64,000 nucleotides of DNA from Tepidimicrobium xylanilyticum (GTDB lineage Bacteria; Bacillota; Clostridia; Tissierellales; Tepidimicrobiaceae), in NCBI RefSeq assembly GCF_900106765.1, contig NZ_FNNG01000002.1, positions 310,001-374,000 on the forward strand, given 5' to 3'. This document shows, piece by piece, positions 9,086-16,514 of this stretch (within the stretch, counting starts at the first letter, position 1; each line of letters begins with the position of its first letter). A model generated the notes under the pieces. It searched no databases and had not been told where the DNA came from. It saw nothing but the letters and a program-made list of their open reading frames with translations. The translations under genes were made by a program, and so were the position numbers.

Positions 9086-9973
9086 TTACTTTAAAGTATG
9101 AAATTCATAGCCTTGTTCCTGCAAATATTCGATTATATAGGGTAATGCTTCAGGTGTTGTATATTTAGCATCTGTATCATGCATCAAAATTATCAGTTCC
9201 TTTTGTCCTCTAAAGGTATTTTTGAATCTCTGTATCAATCTTTCTTTAGAAAACAGATAACCTTCTGCATCTCCGTTTAAGGAATTCCAATCATAATAGA
9301 TATATCCCTTTTCCTCTATTGCTTTTCTAAAAGGAGCTCTTTTATCTCCAAAAGAACCCCCAGGAAACCTAAATAATTTGGAATCAAACTCCTCCCCTAA
9401 AACCCTTTTTAAGAGCCTATCTGTGATTTCAACCTCCTTTAACAGATTAGAAGGCTTCCTATATATATAGCCATACCTATGACTATAGGTATGATTTCCA
9501 ATAGCATGTCCATCCTGATAGGTCCTTTTTAATATCTCAGGATATTTTTCCACAGCAGTTCCTACTACAAAAAAGGTAGCTTTTACATCATATTCCTCTA
9601 GGATATCTAGTATTTGGGGAGTAACCTTAGCAGATGGACCATCATCAAAGGTTAGGTAAGCTCTTTTCACATTTTTCTTATCTTCAGTCTCTAGCTCTTC
9701 CTGGCGTTTTTTTTCTAATTCCTCTAATTCTCTAATCCTTTCTCTTTCAGCTTCCTGAATCTGTCTTTCATACTGAAGAGCTAAATTAATAGCTGACTTA
9801 TCTGACATTAAAGAAATGCTCTCTTCAAAATTATCTGCCTCAACTACATCAGTAGCCAACTCCTTATAAAATATATAGGAAGTCCCTAGGAATATCATAA
9901 TAAAAATAATGGCGAAAATTATTACAAATCTGATTATAGCTAATTTTTTATTGTTTTGCTGATTTCCCTTCAT
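9086..9973 (-). CDS. Membrane-anchored polysaccharide deacetylase (CE4/NodB domain)
   Basis: This 295-residue protein has one N-terminal membrane anchor (about 12-36) and a charged coiled-coil linker (about 65-102, rich in Glu and Arg). A NodB/CE4 catalytic domain follows (about 104-292). The visible motifs are TFDDGPS with Asp110/Asp111, the metal-binding HTYSH (His161, His165), RFPGGSFGD, and a late LIILMHDT. CE4 enzymes remove N- or O-acetyl groups from peptidoglycan or other surface glycans outside the cell. It is the first gene of the transcript that continues into the response regulator, kinase and lipoprotein genes, so wall modification and signalling appear to be coupled. The exact substrate is not visible. 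Confidence 0.88.
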   Translation of the reverse strand: MKGNQQNNKKLAIIRFVIIFAIIFIMIFLGTSYIFYKELATDVVEADNFEESISLMSDKSAINLALQYERQIQEAERERIRELEELEKKRQEELETEDKKNVKRAYLTFDDGPSAKVTPQILDILEEYDVKATFFVVGTAVEKYPEILKRTYQDGHAIGNHTYSHRYGYIYRKPSNLLKEVEITDRLLKRVLGEEFDSKLFRFPGGSFGDKRAPFRKAIEEKGYIYYDWNSLNGDAEGYLFSKERLIQRFKNTFRGQKELIILMHDTDAKYTTPEALPYIIEYLQEQGYEFHTLK

Positions 9974-10091
9974 TTAACTACCTCTTTCTCTACATAATCT
10001 CTTCCCTTATAAATAGGATACTACAAATTTCGTTTATTTTCATTACAAAGATGGAAATAAATAATTACAAAATAGTTACAAATAAAGTACT

Positions 10092-10115
10092 AAATAGGCT
10101 AATAGAAGCCTATTT
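10092..10115 (-). terminator. Intrinsic terminator downstream of the small hypothetical gene
   Basis: Perfect arms AAATAGGCT and AGCCTATTT enclose a six-base loop, 14 bases past the stop codon of the minus-strand gene. A moderately T-rich tail follows on that strand. Confidence 0.65.
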
Positions 10116-10128
10116 ATATACTTATAAC

Positions 10129-10452
10129 CTAATAATCTATTCCATAGAAGCCATAAGGATTTACTCGTCTAATTAGTTCCGATATTAGGATTATCGATAT
10201 GATATCTCTAACCAATCTTCTTCTACCATAAAAGGGCCTTTGGGTTATTCTATATCTACTCCTTCTTTCTATTGGATCCTCATCTATCTCGGGACATTCA
10301 TAGGCCATCTTCTCATAAATTTCATCAATCATAGATTCCATGTCCTCTTTTGGAATATTTCTTATCTCTTTATTCTTATTCATATATTTATTCACCGAGT
10401 CCATGACCTTAGGATAAATCCTATAATATAGTTCTGGATAGTTGTAATCCAT
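10129..10452 (-). CDS. Small hypothetical protein (107 aa)
   Basis: I do not recognise the family. The protein is rich in Tyr, Arg, Ile and acidic residues, with a basic patch around RRSRYRITQRPFYGRRR (about 63-79) followed by a hydrophobic amphipathic stretch (IISIILISELI) and an aromatic tail NPYGFYGIDY. The Tyr/Gly-rich tail is reminiscent of spore-coat or envelope-associated small proteins, but that is a guess. The gene lies 62 bases after an ABC exporter gene. Its ribosome-binding site GGGAGG is perfectly complementary to an upstream AACCTCCC, so its translation may be controlled by RNA folding. Confidence 0.7.
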   Translation of the reverse strand: MDYNYPELYYRIYPKVMDSVNKYMNKNKEIRNIPKEDMESMIDEIYEKMAYECPEIDEDPIERRSRYRITQRPFYGRRRLVRDIISIILISELIRRVNPYGFYGIDY

Positions 10453-10456
10453 AATA

Positions 10457-10501
10457 AAACCTCCCTTACATATTCAATATATAATATGCATTGGGAGGTT
10501 T
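10457..10501 (-). promoter_or_regulatory. Hairpin that buries the ribosome-binding site of the 107-aa gene
   Basis: On the minus strand the transcript reads AAACCTCCC, then 27 bases, then GGGAGGTTT directly before TATT-ATG. The two 9-base arms are perfectly complementary, and inside the loop a second pair, CATATT/AATATG, extends the structure. The right arm is the Shine-Dalgarno sequence itself. The hairpin lies 13 bases past the exporter stop codon and is followed by TTTTATT, so it may act both as a weak terminator of the exporter operon and as a block on translation of the next gene. Confidence 0.6.
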
Positions 10502-10514
10502 GATTGATACTTTT

Positions 10515-12242
10515 TTATGATACTAATCCTCTAAATTGGGATCTATATAGTTTGGCGTATATGTAGCCTCTACGCAGTAATTCTTCATGAGTTCCCCTTT
10601 CTTCAATTCCTTCATTGGTCAGTACCACTATTTCATCTGCATTCTTTATGGTAGACAATCTATGAGCTATTATTAAAGTAGTCCTACCCTTTGCTAACTC
10701 CTCTAAGGATTCTTGAATCAACATTTCAGTTTCATTGTCCAAAGAAGAAGTTGCTTCATCCAGAATCAGTATTGGAGGGTCTTTTAAGAATAGTCTTGCT
10801 ATGGAAATCCTCTGTTTCTGTCCACCTGATAGCTTAACTCCCTTTTCCCCTATATAGGTATCATAACCATTAGGAAGGGTCATGATAAAATCATGGATTC
10901 TTGCTTTTTTCGCTGCTTCTATTATTTCTGCTTCAGATTTTGAAGGGTCTCCATAGGAAATATTGTCCATTATTGTACCAGTAAACAAGAATACATCTTG
11001 TTGAACTATTCCAATATTCTTTCTTAATGATTTAAGGGTAATATCCTGTATATTCTTGCCATCAACCAAAATCTCTCCTTCATTTATATCATAAAAACGA
11101 GGTATTAGATGGCATAGTGTAGTTTTACCTGCTCCCGATGGTCCAACTATTGCTACGGTTTTGCCTGCTTCAATCTTTAGATTCAAATTGGATAATATCC
11201 TGTTTTCTCCATTAGTATAACTAAAAGAAACATTCTTAAATTCGATATCCCCTTTAACATGGGTCAATTCAATAGCATCTTCCTTATCCTTTATATCTGG
11301 TTCTATATTCATTACTTCTATAAACCGTTCAAATCCAGTCATACCGTCTTGATACTGTTGCATGAAATCTGCAAGCCTCCTTATAGGCTGCATAAAAAAG
11401 TTAATATATAGGGTATATGCAAGTAAGTCTCCAATGGTAAGATACCCCCTATATACAAAGTAGCCACCTGCACTTATAACTATAAGGTTTAAAACATTAG
11501 TCATAAGTCCCATACCTGCTACAAATTCTGCCATAGCTTTGTAGGACTCTTTTCTAGCTTCTTTATATTGACTATTGCCATCCTGGAATTTTTCTATTTC
11601 ATAGTCCTCGTTGGTAAAAGACTTGGCTACTCTTATTCCCGATATGCTGTTTTCTAATTGGGCATTTACATTGGCAATTTTCCTTCTAACTTCTCTGAAA
11701 GAATCCTCCATTTTAAGTCTTTTTCTCATTGCAAATAACACTATTAGTGGAATAAAGGCAAATATGATCAAGGTTAATCTCCATTCAATCCTTACCAACA
11801 GGATGAAAGAACCCATTAACATTACTGATGAAATAAACAAATCTTCCGGTCCATGATGAGACAATTCAGTAATATCCCTTAAATCATTTACTATTCTCGA
11901 CATTATATGACCAGTTTTAGTATTGTCGTAATAGCTGAAAGGTAATGTTTGTAAATGGGTAAAAAGGTCTCTTCTCATATCATGCTCAATATAAACTCCT
12001 AGTACATGCCCCCAATAAGAAACTATATAATAACTGATATATCTAAAACCAAACAATATAACCATTATAATAGTCCATTTAAGCAACAAGTCCATCCTTC
12101 CAGCAGGTATTATCTCATTGACAATAGTTCTTGATACCATAGGAAATATCAAATCAAAAGCAGAGATTAAAAAAGCAAAAAACATATCTATGAAAAACAG
12201 CTTTTTATGGGGTTTGTAATAAGAAATAAATCGCCTTAACAT
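10515..12242 (-). CDS. ABC exporter (permease-ATPase fusion, MsbA/LmrA type)
   Basis: This 575-residue half-transporter has six transmembrane helices in residues 1-310 and a nucleotide-binding domain in about 325-565. Visible motifs are Walker A GPSGAGKTT, the Q-loop IVQQDVFLF, signature LSGGQKQR, Walker B PPILILDEATSSLD and the H-loop IIAHRLSTI. Such proteins dimerise and export lipids, peptides or drugs. It begins one base after the stop codon of a MarR-type gene, after a strong GGGAGGAGG, so regulator and pump form one operon. This arrangement is typical of drug or lipid efflux systems under local control. The substrate is unknown. Confidence 0.93.
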   Translation of the reverse strand: MLRRFISYYKPHKKLFFIDMFFAFLISAFDLIFPMVSRTIVNEIIPAGRMDLLLKWTIIMVILFGFRYISYYIVSYWGHVLGVYIEHDMRRDLFTHLQTLPFSYYDNTKTGHIMSRIVNDLRDITELSHHGPEDLFISSVMLMGSFILLVRIEWRLTLIIFAFIPLIVLFAMRKRLKMEDSFREVRRKIANVNAQLENSISGIRVAKSFTNEDYEIEKFQDGNSQYKEARKESYKAMAEFVAGMGLMTNVLNLIVISAGGYFVYRGYLTIGDLLAYTLYINFFMQPIRRLADFMQQYQDGMTGFERFIEVMNIEPDIKDKEDAIELTHVKGDIEFKNVSFSYTNGENRILSNLNLKIEAGKTVAIVGPSGAGKTTLCHLIPRFYDINEGEILVDGKNIQDITLKSLRKNIGIVQQDVFLFTGTIMDNISYGDPSKSEAEIIEAAKKARIHDFIMTLPNGYDTYIGEKGVKLSGGQKQRISIARLFLKDPPILILDEATSSLDNETEMLIQESLEELAKGRTTLIIAHRLSTIKNADEIVVLTNEGIEERGTHEELLRRGYIYAKLYRSQFRGLVS

Positions 12243-12243
12243 A

Positions 12244-12684
12244 TTAAACCTCCTCCCTTAAATATTTATACAGCTTGCTAAGATTGATTAATAAATTTTC
12301 TATTTCTTGTCCCTCCATTTTTTCTAAGGCTTGATAAATAACCCTAGTACTCCTCTCTCTTTTAATGGTCTGAATTAGGTCTAATCCCTTTTCTGTCAAT
12401 ATGACTCTAGTAATCCTTCTATCCTCTGGATCTCCAACCCTTTTAACAAGCTCCTTTTCTTCAAGGCGGGAAATTTTTTCTGATATAGTGTTTTGTGCTC
12501 TGCTAAATTTACTAGATATTTCATTGATGGTGGGAGTACCTTTTTTGCACAAAAAAATCAATATGTGAAATTGATCATAAGTTAAACCGTATTCTTGAGC
12601 TATTTTATGTCCTTTTTTATGAATAATATCGTTACAGCCTTTGATATAATCTGCAATCATTTCCGACGTTTCTTTTAATTCCAT
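12244..12684 (-). CDS. MarR-family transcriptional regulator
   Basis: This 146-residue protein has the MarR winged-helix layout. N- and C-terminal dimerisation helices flank a DNA-binding core (about 35-105) with the recognition region INEISSKFSRAQNTISEKI and the wing VKRVGDPEDRRITRVILTEKG. MarR proteins usually repress their own operon and release DNA on binding small hydrophobic ligands. It precedes the ABC exporter with only one base between the genes. A palindrome overlapping its promoter -10 box is the likely autoregulatory operator. Confidence 0.92.
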   Translation of the reverse strand: MELKETSEMIADYIKGCNDIIHKKGHKIAQEYGLTYDQFHILIFLCKKGTPTINEISSKFSRAQNTISEKISRLEEKELVKRVGDPEDRRITRVILTEKGLDLIQTIKRERSTRVIYQALEKMEGQEIENLLINLSKLYKYLREEV

Positions 12685-12714
12685 AATATCAACCCCACAT
12701 TTAGACTTGCTAAT

Positions 12715-12758
12715 ATATCGTATAACGATATTATATCACCTTTGCTCCCTCTTTTCAA
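12715..12758 (-). promoter_or_regulatory. Promoter and palindromic operator of the marR-exporter operon
   Basis: On the minus strand TTGAAA (12758-12753) and TATAAT (12735-12730) are separated by 17 bases, a near-consensus housekeeping promoter. A palindrome with 7-bp arms, ATATCGT-ATA-ACGATAT (12715-12731), overlaps the downstream part of the -10 box. Its size and position fit MarR autorepression. Confidence 0.7.
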
Positions 12759-12780
12759 TCCTTATATATAAAAATTCAAA

Positions 12781-12805
12781 ATCCCTTCTAGGAACCAGAA
12801 GGGAT
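12781..12805 (-). terminator. Intrinsic terminator of the addA-to-membrane-protein run
   Basis: Perfect arms ATCCCTTCT and AGAAGGGAT with a seven-base loop overlap the stop of the 630-residue membrane protein gene. TTTTGAATTTTT follows on the minus strand. Confidence 0.8.
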
Positions 12806-14680
12806 TTCTTCATGCTGGATTATGAATGAAACTAGATAGTGAATCATATAAATAAAAGTAATATTTCCTGTATCATTAAGCATGAATCCTACAATACTAG
12901 TTATTAGAATGGTATAGGTTTCCTTTTCTAAGTTTTTAGCATTTGTAAACAAGCTCTTAAGAGTTATTATCTGCGATATTATGGTAATGCTAAAGGGAGG
13001 CAGAATTGTTAACTTTGCCAATTCCTTAGCTTTGATAATCAACATATCAACGAATTCCCTTACCCCATTGTTCCTTATTCTAATGAAAAAGTTTATTGCA
13101 TGGCTCTTCTCGTTGCTATAATAGTCTAGATACATATTAATGCTAAATATTATAATAGCAATTACTACAAGGGTAATTAATTTTTTGATATGCCATTGAC
13201 CTTTGAAAAATCTGAAATATGAAGTCATTAAAAACAGTATTAGGGCTGTTAAAAAACCTCCTGTGTTAGCGCCATACCTTGCAGATAGTGCAACCATATT
13301 AGTAAGCTGGAACAAAAAGCAAATTAAATCATTAATAGGCTTTTTATTAATAAGCTCCATTATAAAGTGACAACTTATTATGGAACAAACCAATAGAACC
13401 CCCATTATTCCATTGTTAAATCCGTAATATCTGGCACCATAGAATAGATTGTTAAAACCTATATAGGAATTATAAATAAGTTCTGGTGAAAAAAAAATTC
13501 CATATAGAATTATTCCATAGGTCAATGCAGCAAATAATCCTATGATATTAACGCCCTTTTCAGTCACAAATAGGGTTATAGCATAGGTCGTTAATAGGTT
13601 TACTATAAAGTATAGAACAAAGTTTACATGTAAATTTGATAAACCCATTAATAGCCCTATAAATATATTAATAATAGTAAAATTAGTAATAAACTTTATA
13701 GTTTCAAGTTTATCACTTCTATTTTTATATATATGATAAGCAGTATAAACCTGCACAGAATATACTATACCATGGAATAAATAAGTCAATAACATTAAAT
13801 TTATGGATTTATTAAATAGATTTTTAATGTATTCAATATTATCCTTTTCTTCAGTTATATTTATATTATTGCCTATAATAGAAACATGCTGCCTCCCATA
13901 AATGGATAACAGTTCTCCATATATATCTTCTAATGCTATAAACCCATCCCTCTTAGTAGACAAGCTATTTATTATGCCATTAGTCTTTTCATTGATATAA
14001 ACAATAGGTACTATAGTTTTATTCATCATATAATTTACACTTTTAGATACGTCCTTGGGAACTATTAATATATTATAATTTCTATACTCATTAACAAACT
14101 CTTTTAACAACTGTATCCTTTCATCTCTATTTTCTAATTGTAGCGACAGTACTAATATATTAGAGCTAGATAGATGATAATTGGCTTTATCAATTAACCA
14201 CTTCTTTTCATAAACTACTTCGACTTCTCCTCTTTCTATGATGCCATTCTTATCTGCCGCTATAATAGCAGCAGAATTATCACCAATATAAGATATGCCG
14301 ACATCCTTTAATTTTTCCCCCAACAAACAGTTTTCTACATTAGCTGTTAAAGTATTTAGATTTTTTAACATGTCATCAAAGCCAGATATTATTATGTATC
14401 CTTCAGGAGCTCTATAGAGGCCTTTATAGTATTCCTTTTTTACTCCTACTTTCCTGCCCGTAGCAATCGAAAAATAAAGGCTTTCATTTCCTTGAGGGTT
14501 TCTTGTTTTAATATTTATAAAACCAGCTCCAAAATCAATCCCTTGGGTTATTTTTTCAATGGTATTAAATTTTAATTCATCTAACATTATCAAAATAGTT
14601 TTTTCCCCTTGGGCAACAGAAATATTACTAAATAAGAACAGGATAATAATAGTAATTATTATTACATTTAATTTTTTCAT
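12788..14680 (-). CDS. Alkaline-phosphatase-like multi-pass membrane protein
   Basis: This 630-residue protein starts with a signal-like hydrophobic segment (about 5-23). An extracellular domain of about 260 residues follows, and its opening TILIMLDELKF plus the later GNESLYFSIATGRKVG resembles the metal-binding start and nucleophile region of the alkaline phosphatase/sulfatase superfamily. From about residue 300 on there are roughly nine or ten transmembrane helices. I know of related Clostridia proteins with this layout but no assigned function. It is the last gene of a run containing an XRE-TPR regulator and a small membrane protein, with spacings of about 10 bases. A role in envelope polymer or lipid chemistry is only inference. 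Confidence 0.65.
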   Translation of the reverse strand: MKKLNVIIITIIILFLFSNISVAQGEKTILIMLDELKFNTIEKITQGIDFGAGFINIKTRNPQGNESLYFSIATGRKVGVKKEYYKGLYRAPEGYIIISGFDDMLKNLNTLTANVENCLLGEKLKDVGISYIGDNSAAIIAADKNGIIERGEVEVVYEKKWLIDKANYHLSSSNILVLSLQLENRDERIQLLKEFVNEYRNYNILIVPKDVSKSVNYMMNKTIVPIVYINEKTNGIINSLSTKRDGFIALEDIYGELLSIYGRQHVSIIGNNINITEEKDNIEYIKNLFNKSINLMLLTYLFHGIVYSVQVYTAYHIYKNRSDKLETIKFITNFTIINIFIGLLMGLSNLHVNFVLYFIVNLLTTYAITLFVTEKGVNIIGLFAALTYGIILYGIFFSPELIYNSYIGFNNLFYGARYYGFNNGIMGVLLVCSIISCHFIMELINKKPINDLICFLFQLTNMVALSARYGANTGGFLTALILFLMTSYFRFFKGQWHIKKLITLVVIAIIIFSINMYLDYYSNEKSHAINFFIRIRNNGVREFVDMLIIKAKELAKLTILPPFSITIISQIITLKSLFTNAKNLEKETYTILITSIVGFMLNDTGNITFIYMIHYLVSFIIQHEEIPSGS

Positions 14681-14690
14681 AGGTTCACCT

Positions 14691-14903
14691 TTAATAAATA
14701 ATATAGTTTAAAATGCTAAACATCCCTAGCACGATGGAAAAAACACCCAAAAGCATTTTATATTTGAAAAAATTGCTGTTTTTATTCAATGTTCTTTGCA
14801 CTATATGCCTTTGATTCCCTACTTTAGCAATTCTATATCTTTCGCTCAATATTAAATATAAACCTAAAGTCAAAAATAAGATTCCTATCAGTAGCAAATT
14901 CAT
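14691..14903 (-). CDS. Small two-helix membrane protein (70 aa)
   Basis: Two hydrophobic segments (about 2-18 and 48-68) flank a basic linker containing RYRIAKVGNQRHIVQRTLNK, so it is probably a small bitopic or hairpin membrane protein. It fits tightly between the XRE-TPR regulator gene (8 bases upstream) and the large membrane protein gene (10 bases downstream). No family was recognised. Good ribosome-binding context (GAGG) and conserved spacing support it as a real gene. Confidence 0.7.
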   Translation of the reverse strand: MNLLLIGILFLTLGLYLILSERYRIAKVGNQRHIVQRTLNKNSNFFKYKMLLGVFSIVLGMFSILNYIIY

Positions 14904-14911
14904 CGCCTCAT

Positions 14912-15646
14912 TTATACAATATTAGATATATTTTTCTCCAGTTTCAAAACTCTTTCATCCTTAAATATAATCTTATCTATTATGTTTCTAGCTATTTTAT
15001 AATGCCCCAGCTTGTAATGACACAAAGCTCTATAGTAGAGTATATTATCTTCATTTCCATAGGCACTAGCCAGATTAAAGTATGCTATTGCAGCTTCATA
15101 GTTTTCATCCATAAAATGGATTTGACCTATAGCCAAATAACAATTATATATACCCTCCTTATTGCCTTCTTGGAAATAGTACAATAGACTCTTTGATAAA
15201 TGAGTCATAGCACAAAAATACAGCCCTTCTCTAAAGAGAGTTTTACCTTTAAATTCTAAGGCCTGCGCTAATAAGTCTATAAAACCGTATTGACTAGATA
15301 TATATATTGCTTTATATAAGTTCTTATATTTACTGTACTTGTTCATTTGATTCTGAGAGACTTCCTCAATGATCTCTAAACACATTTCCCTTGCAATATC
15401 TCTTTCATTTTTTATAAAATAGGATGGTTTTATAAATATATCTATATTTTTCTCCTTAGCTTTTTGATTTATTGCTTCAGCTAGGTAAGTTGCATTTATC
15501 ACGTTAATAGGCCTTTTTCCATTTTCAAACATGGAAATGTAATTTTTAGATATATTGTCACTTGCCAATTCAGCCTGGGTCATCCCTAATTTCTTTCTCA
15601 GTTTTCTTAACCGTTGCCCTGGGCTTAATATAATAAAATCTTCCAT
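14912..15646 (-). CDS. XRE-family regulator with C-terminal TPR-like repeats
   Basis: This 244-residue protein has an N-terminal helix-turn-helix domain (about 9-65: GQRLRKLRKKLGMTQAELAS, then NYISMFENGKRPIN). About 170 alpha-helical residues follow, with TPR-like motifs such as YEAAIAYFNLASAYGNE and LYYRALCHYKLGHYKIARN. This layout is shared by the Rgg/PlcR/PrgX-like (RRNPP) peptide-sensing regulators and by some sporulation-related proteins. I saw no small secreted signal-peptide gene beside it. It lies between an alpha/beta hydrolase gene and two membrane-protein genes in one run. Confidence 0.85.
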   Translation of the reverse strand: MEDFIILSPGQRLRKLRKKLGMTQAELASDNISKNYISMFENGKRPINVINATYLAEAINQKAKEKNIDIFIKPSYFIKNERDIAREMCLEIIEEVSQNQMNKYSKYKNLYKAIYISSQYGFIDLLAQALEFKGKTLFREGLYFCAMTHLSKSLLYYFQEGNKEGIYNCYLAIGQIHFMDENYEAAIAYFNLASAYGNEDNILYYRALCHYKLGHYKIARNIIDKIIFKDERVLKLEKNISNIV

Positions 15647-15677
15647 GTTTACCTCCTATACAAATGAACTATTCTCA

Positions 15678-16502
15678 TTAATCTATTCTGTTATACACCC
15701 AATTGATTATATCTAATAAAATTCTATCTTTTTCATTTTCGTTCAATATTTCATGATATATATTATCATAAATTTTAATCTCCTTATCTTTGGATTTAAT
15801 ATTATTATATAGAAATATAGATGCCTCTCTAGGAACTATTCTATCCATTTCACCGTGTAGTATTAAACAGGGATAGTCGTATTTAGAAATATTACTACCT
15901 ATCCATCTAATGCCCTTTACTAAAAACTGCACATAAAAATTTAATGTAGCTTCTTTTAATACTAGTGGATCCATTTCATAGTCCTCTACCACTTCTTTTA
16001 CACTACAAATATCTTTGCTTACCGGATTTTTAATCTTCAATTTAGGTAGAATTAAATTTACAAGACTAAAAATATCCCCCTTGATTCCTTCCACCTGTGG
16101 AATTTTCGTAATAGCCGCTCCAGAAAAAATTTGCCCCTTAAGCTTATTCGGATATTTTATTCCATATAAGCAGGTGATAAATCCTCCCATGCTATGCCCT
16201 AGCATAAATATAGGTAAATTAGAGTATTCACTTTTTACTAAATCCACCATTACGTCTACATCTTCAGCAAAATCCATAAAATCATCAATATGTCCTTTAG
16301 GTCCTTTACTCCTTCCATGACCTCTTAGGTCATATCTATAAACTCCAATTTTGGCTTCGTTCAATTTTTTCGTAACATAATCATACCTATTTAAATGTTC
16401 TGCAAACCCGTGATTTATGATTATATTAGCTTTTACATCTTTTGGCACATCTTTTCTCATATAGAGTTTTGTTTTGTCTTTACTATCGATGTAATTTTCC
16501 AT
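15678..16502 (-). CDS. Alpha/beta hydrolase, monoacylglycerol-lipase-like
   Basis: This 274-residue soluble hydrolase has the oxyanion region INHGFAEHLNRYDYV, the DLRGHGRSKG segment and the nucleophile elbow GHSMGG (Ser near 105). The later acid HGEMDRIV and base YHEIL complete the triad. These match the monoacylglycerol lipase/lysophospholipase group (serine aminopeptidase S33 fold). It acts in the cytoplasm, probably on monoglycerides or lysophospholipids; the substrate cannot be read from sequence. It starts 12 bases after the AddA-like gene and precedes the XRE regulator by 31 bases. Confidence 0.88.
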   Translation of the reverse strand: MENYIDSKDKTKLYMRKDVPKDVKANIIINHGFAEHLNRYDYVTKKLNEAKIGVYRYDLRGHGRSKGPKGHIDDFMDFAEDVDVMVDLVKSEYSNLPIFMLGHSMGGFITCLYGIKYPNKLKGQIFSGAAITKIPQVEGIKGDIFSLVNLILPKLKIKNPVSKDICSVKEVVEDYEMDPLVLKEATLNFYVQFLVKGIRWIGSNISKYDYPCLILHGEMDRIVPREASIFLYNNIKSKDKEIKIYDNIYHEILNENEKDRILLDIINWVYNRID

Positions 16503-16514
16503 TCCAATATCCCC

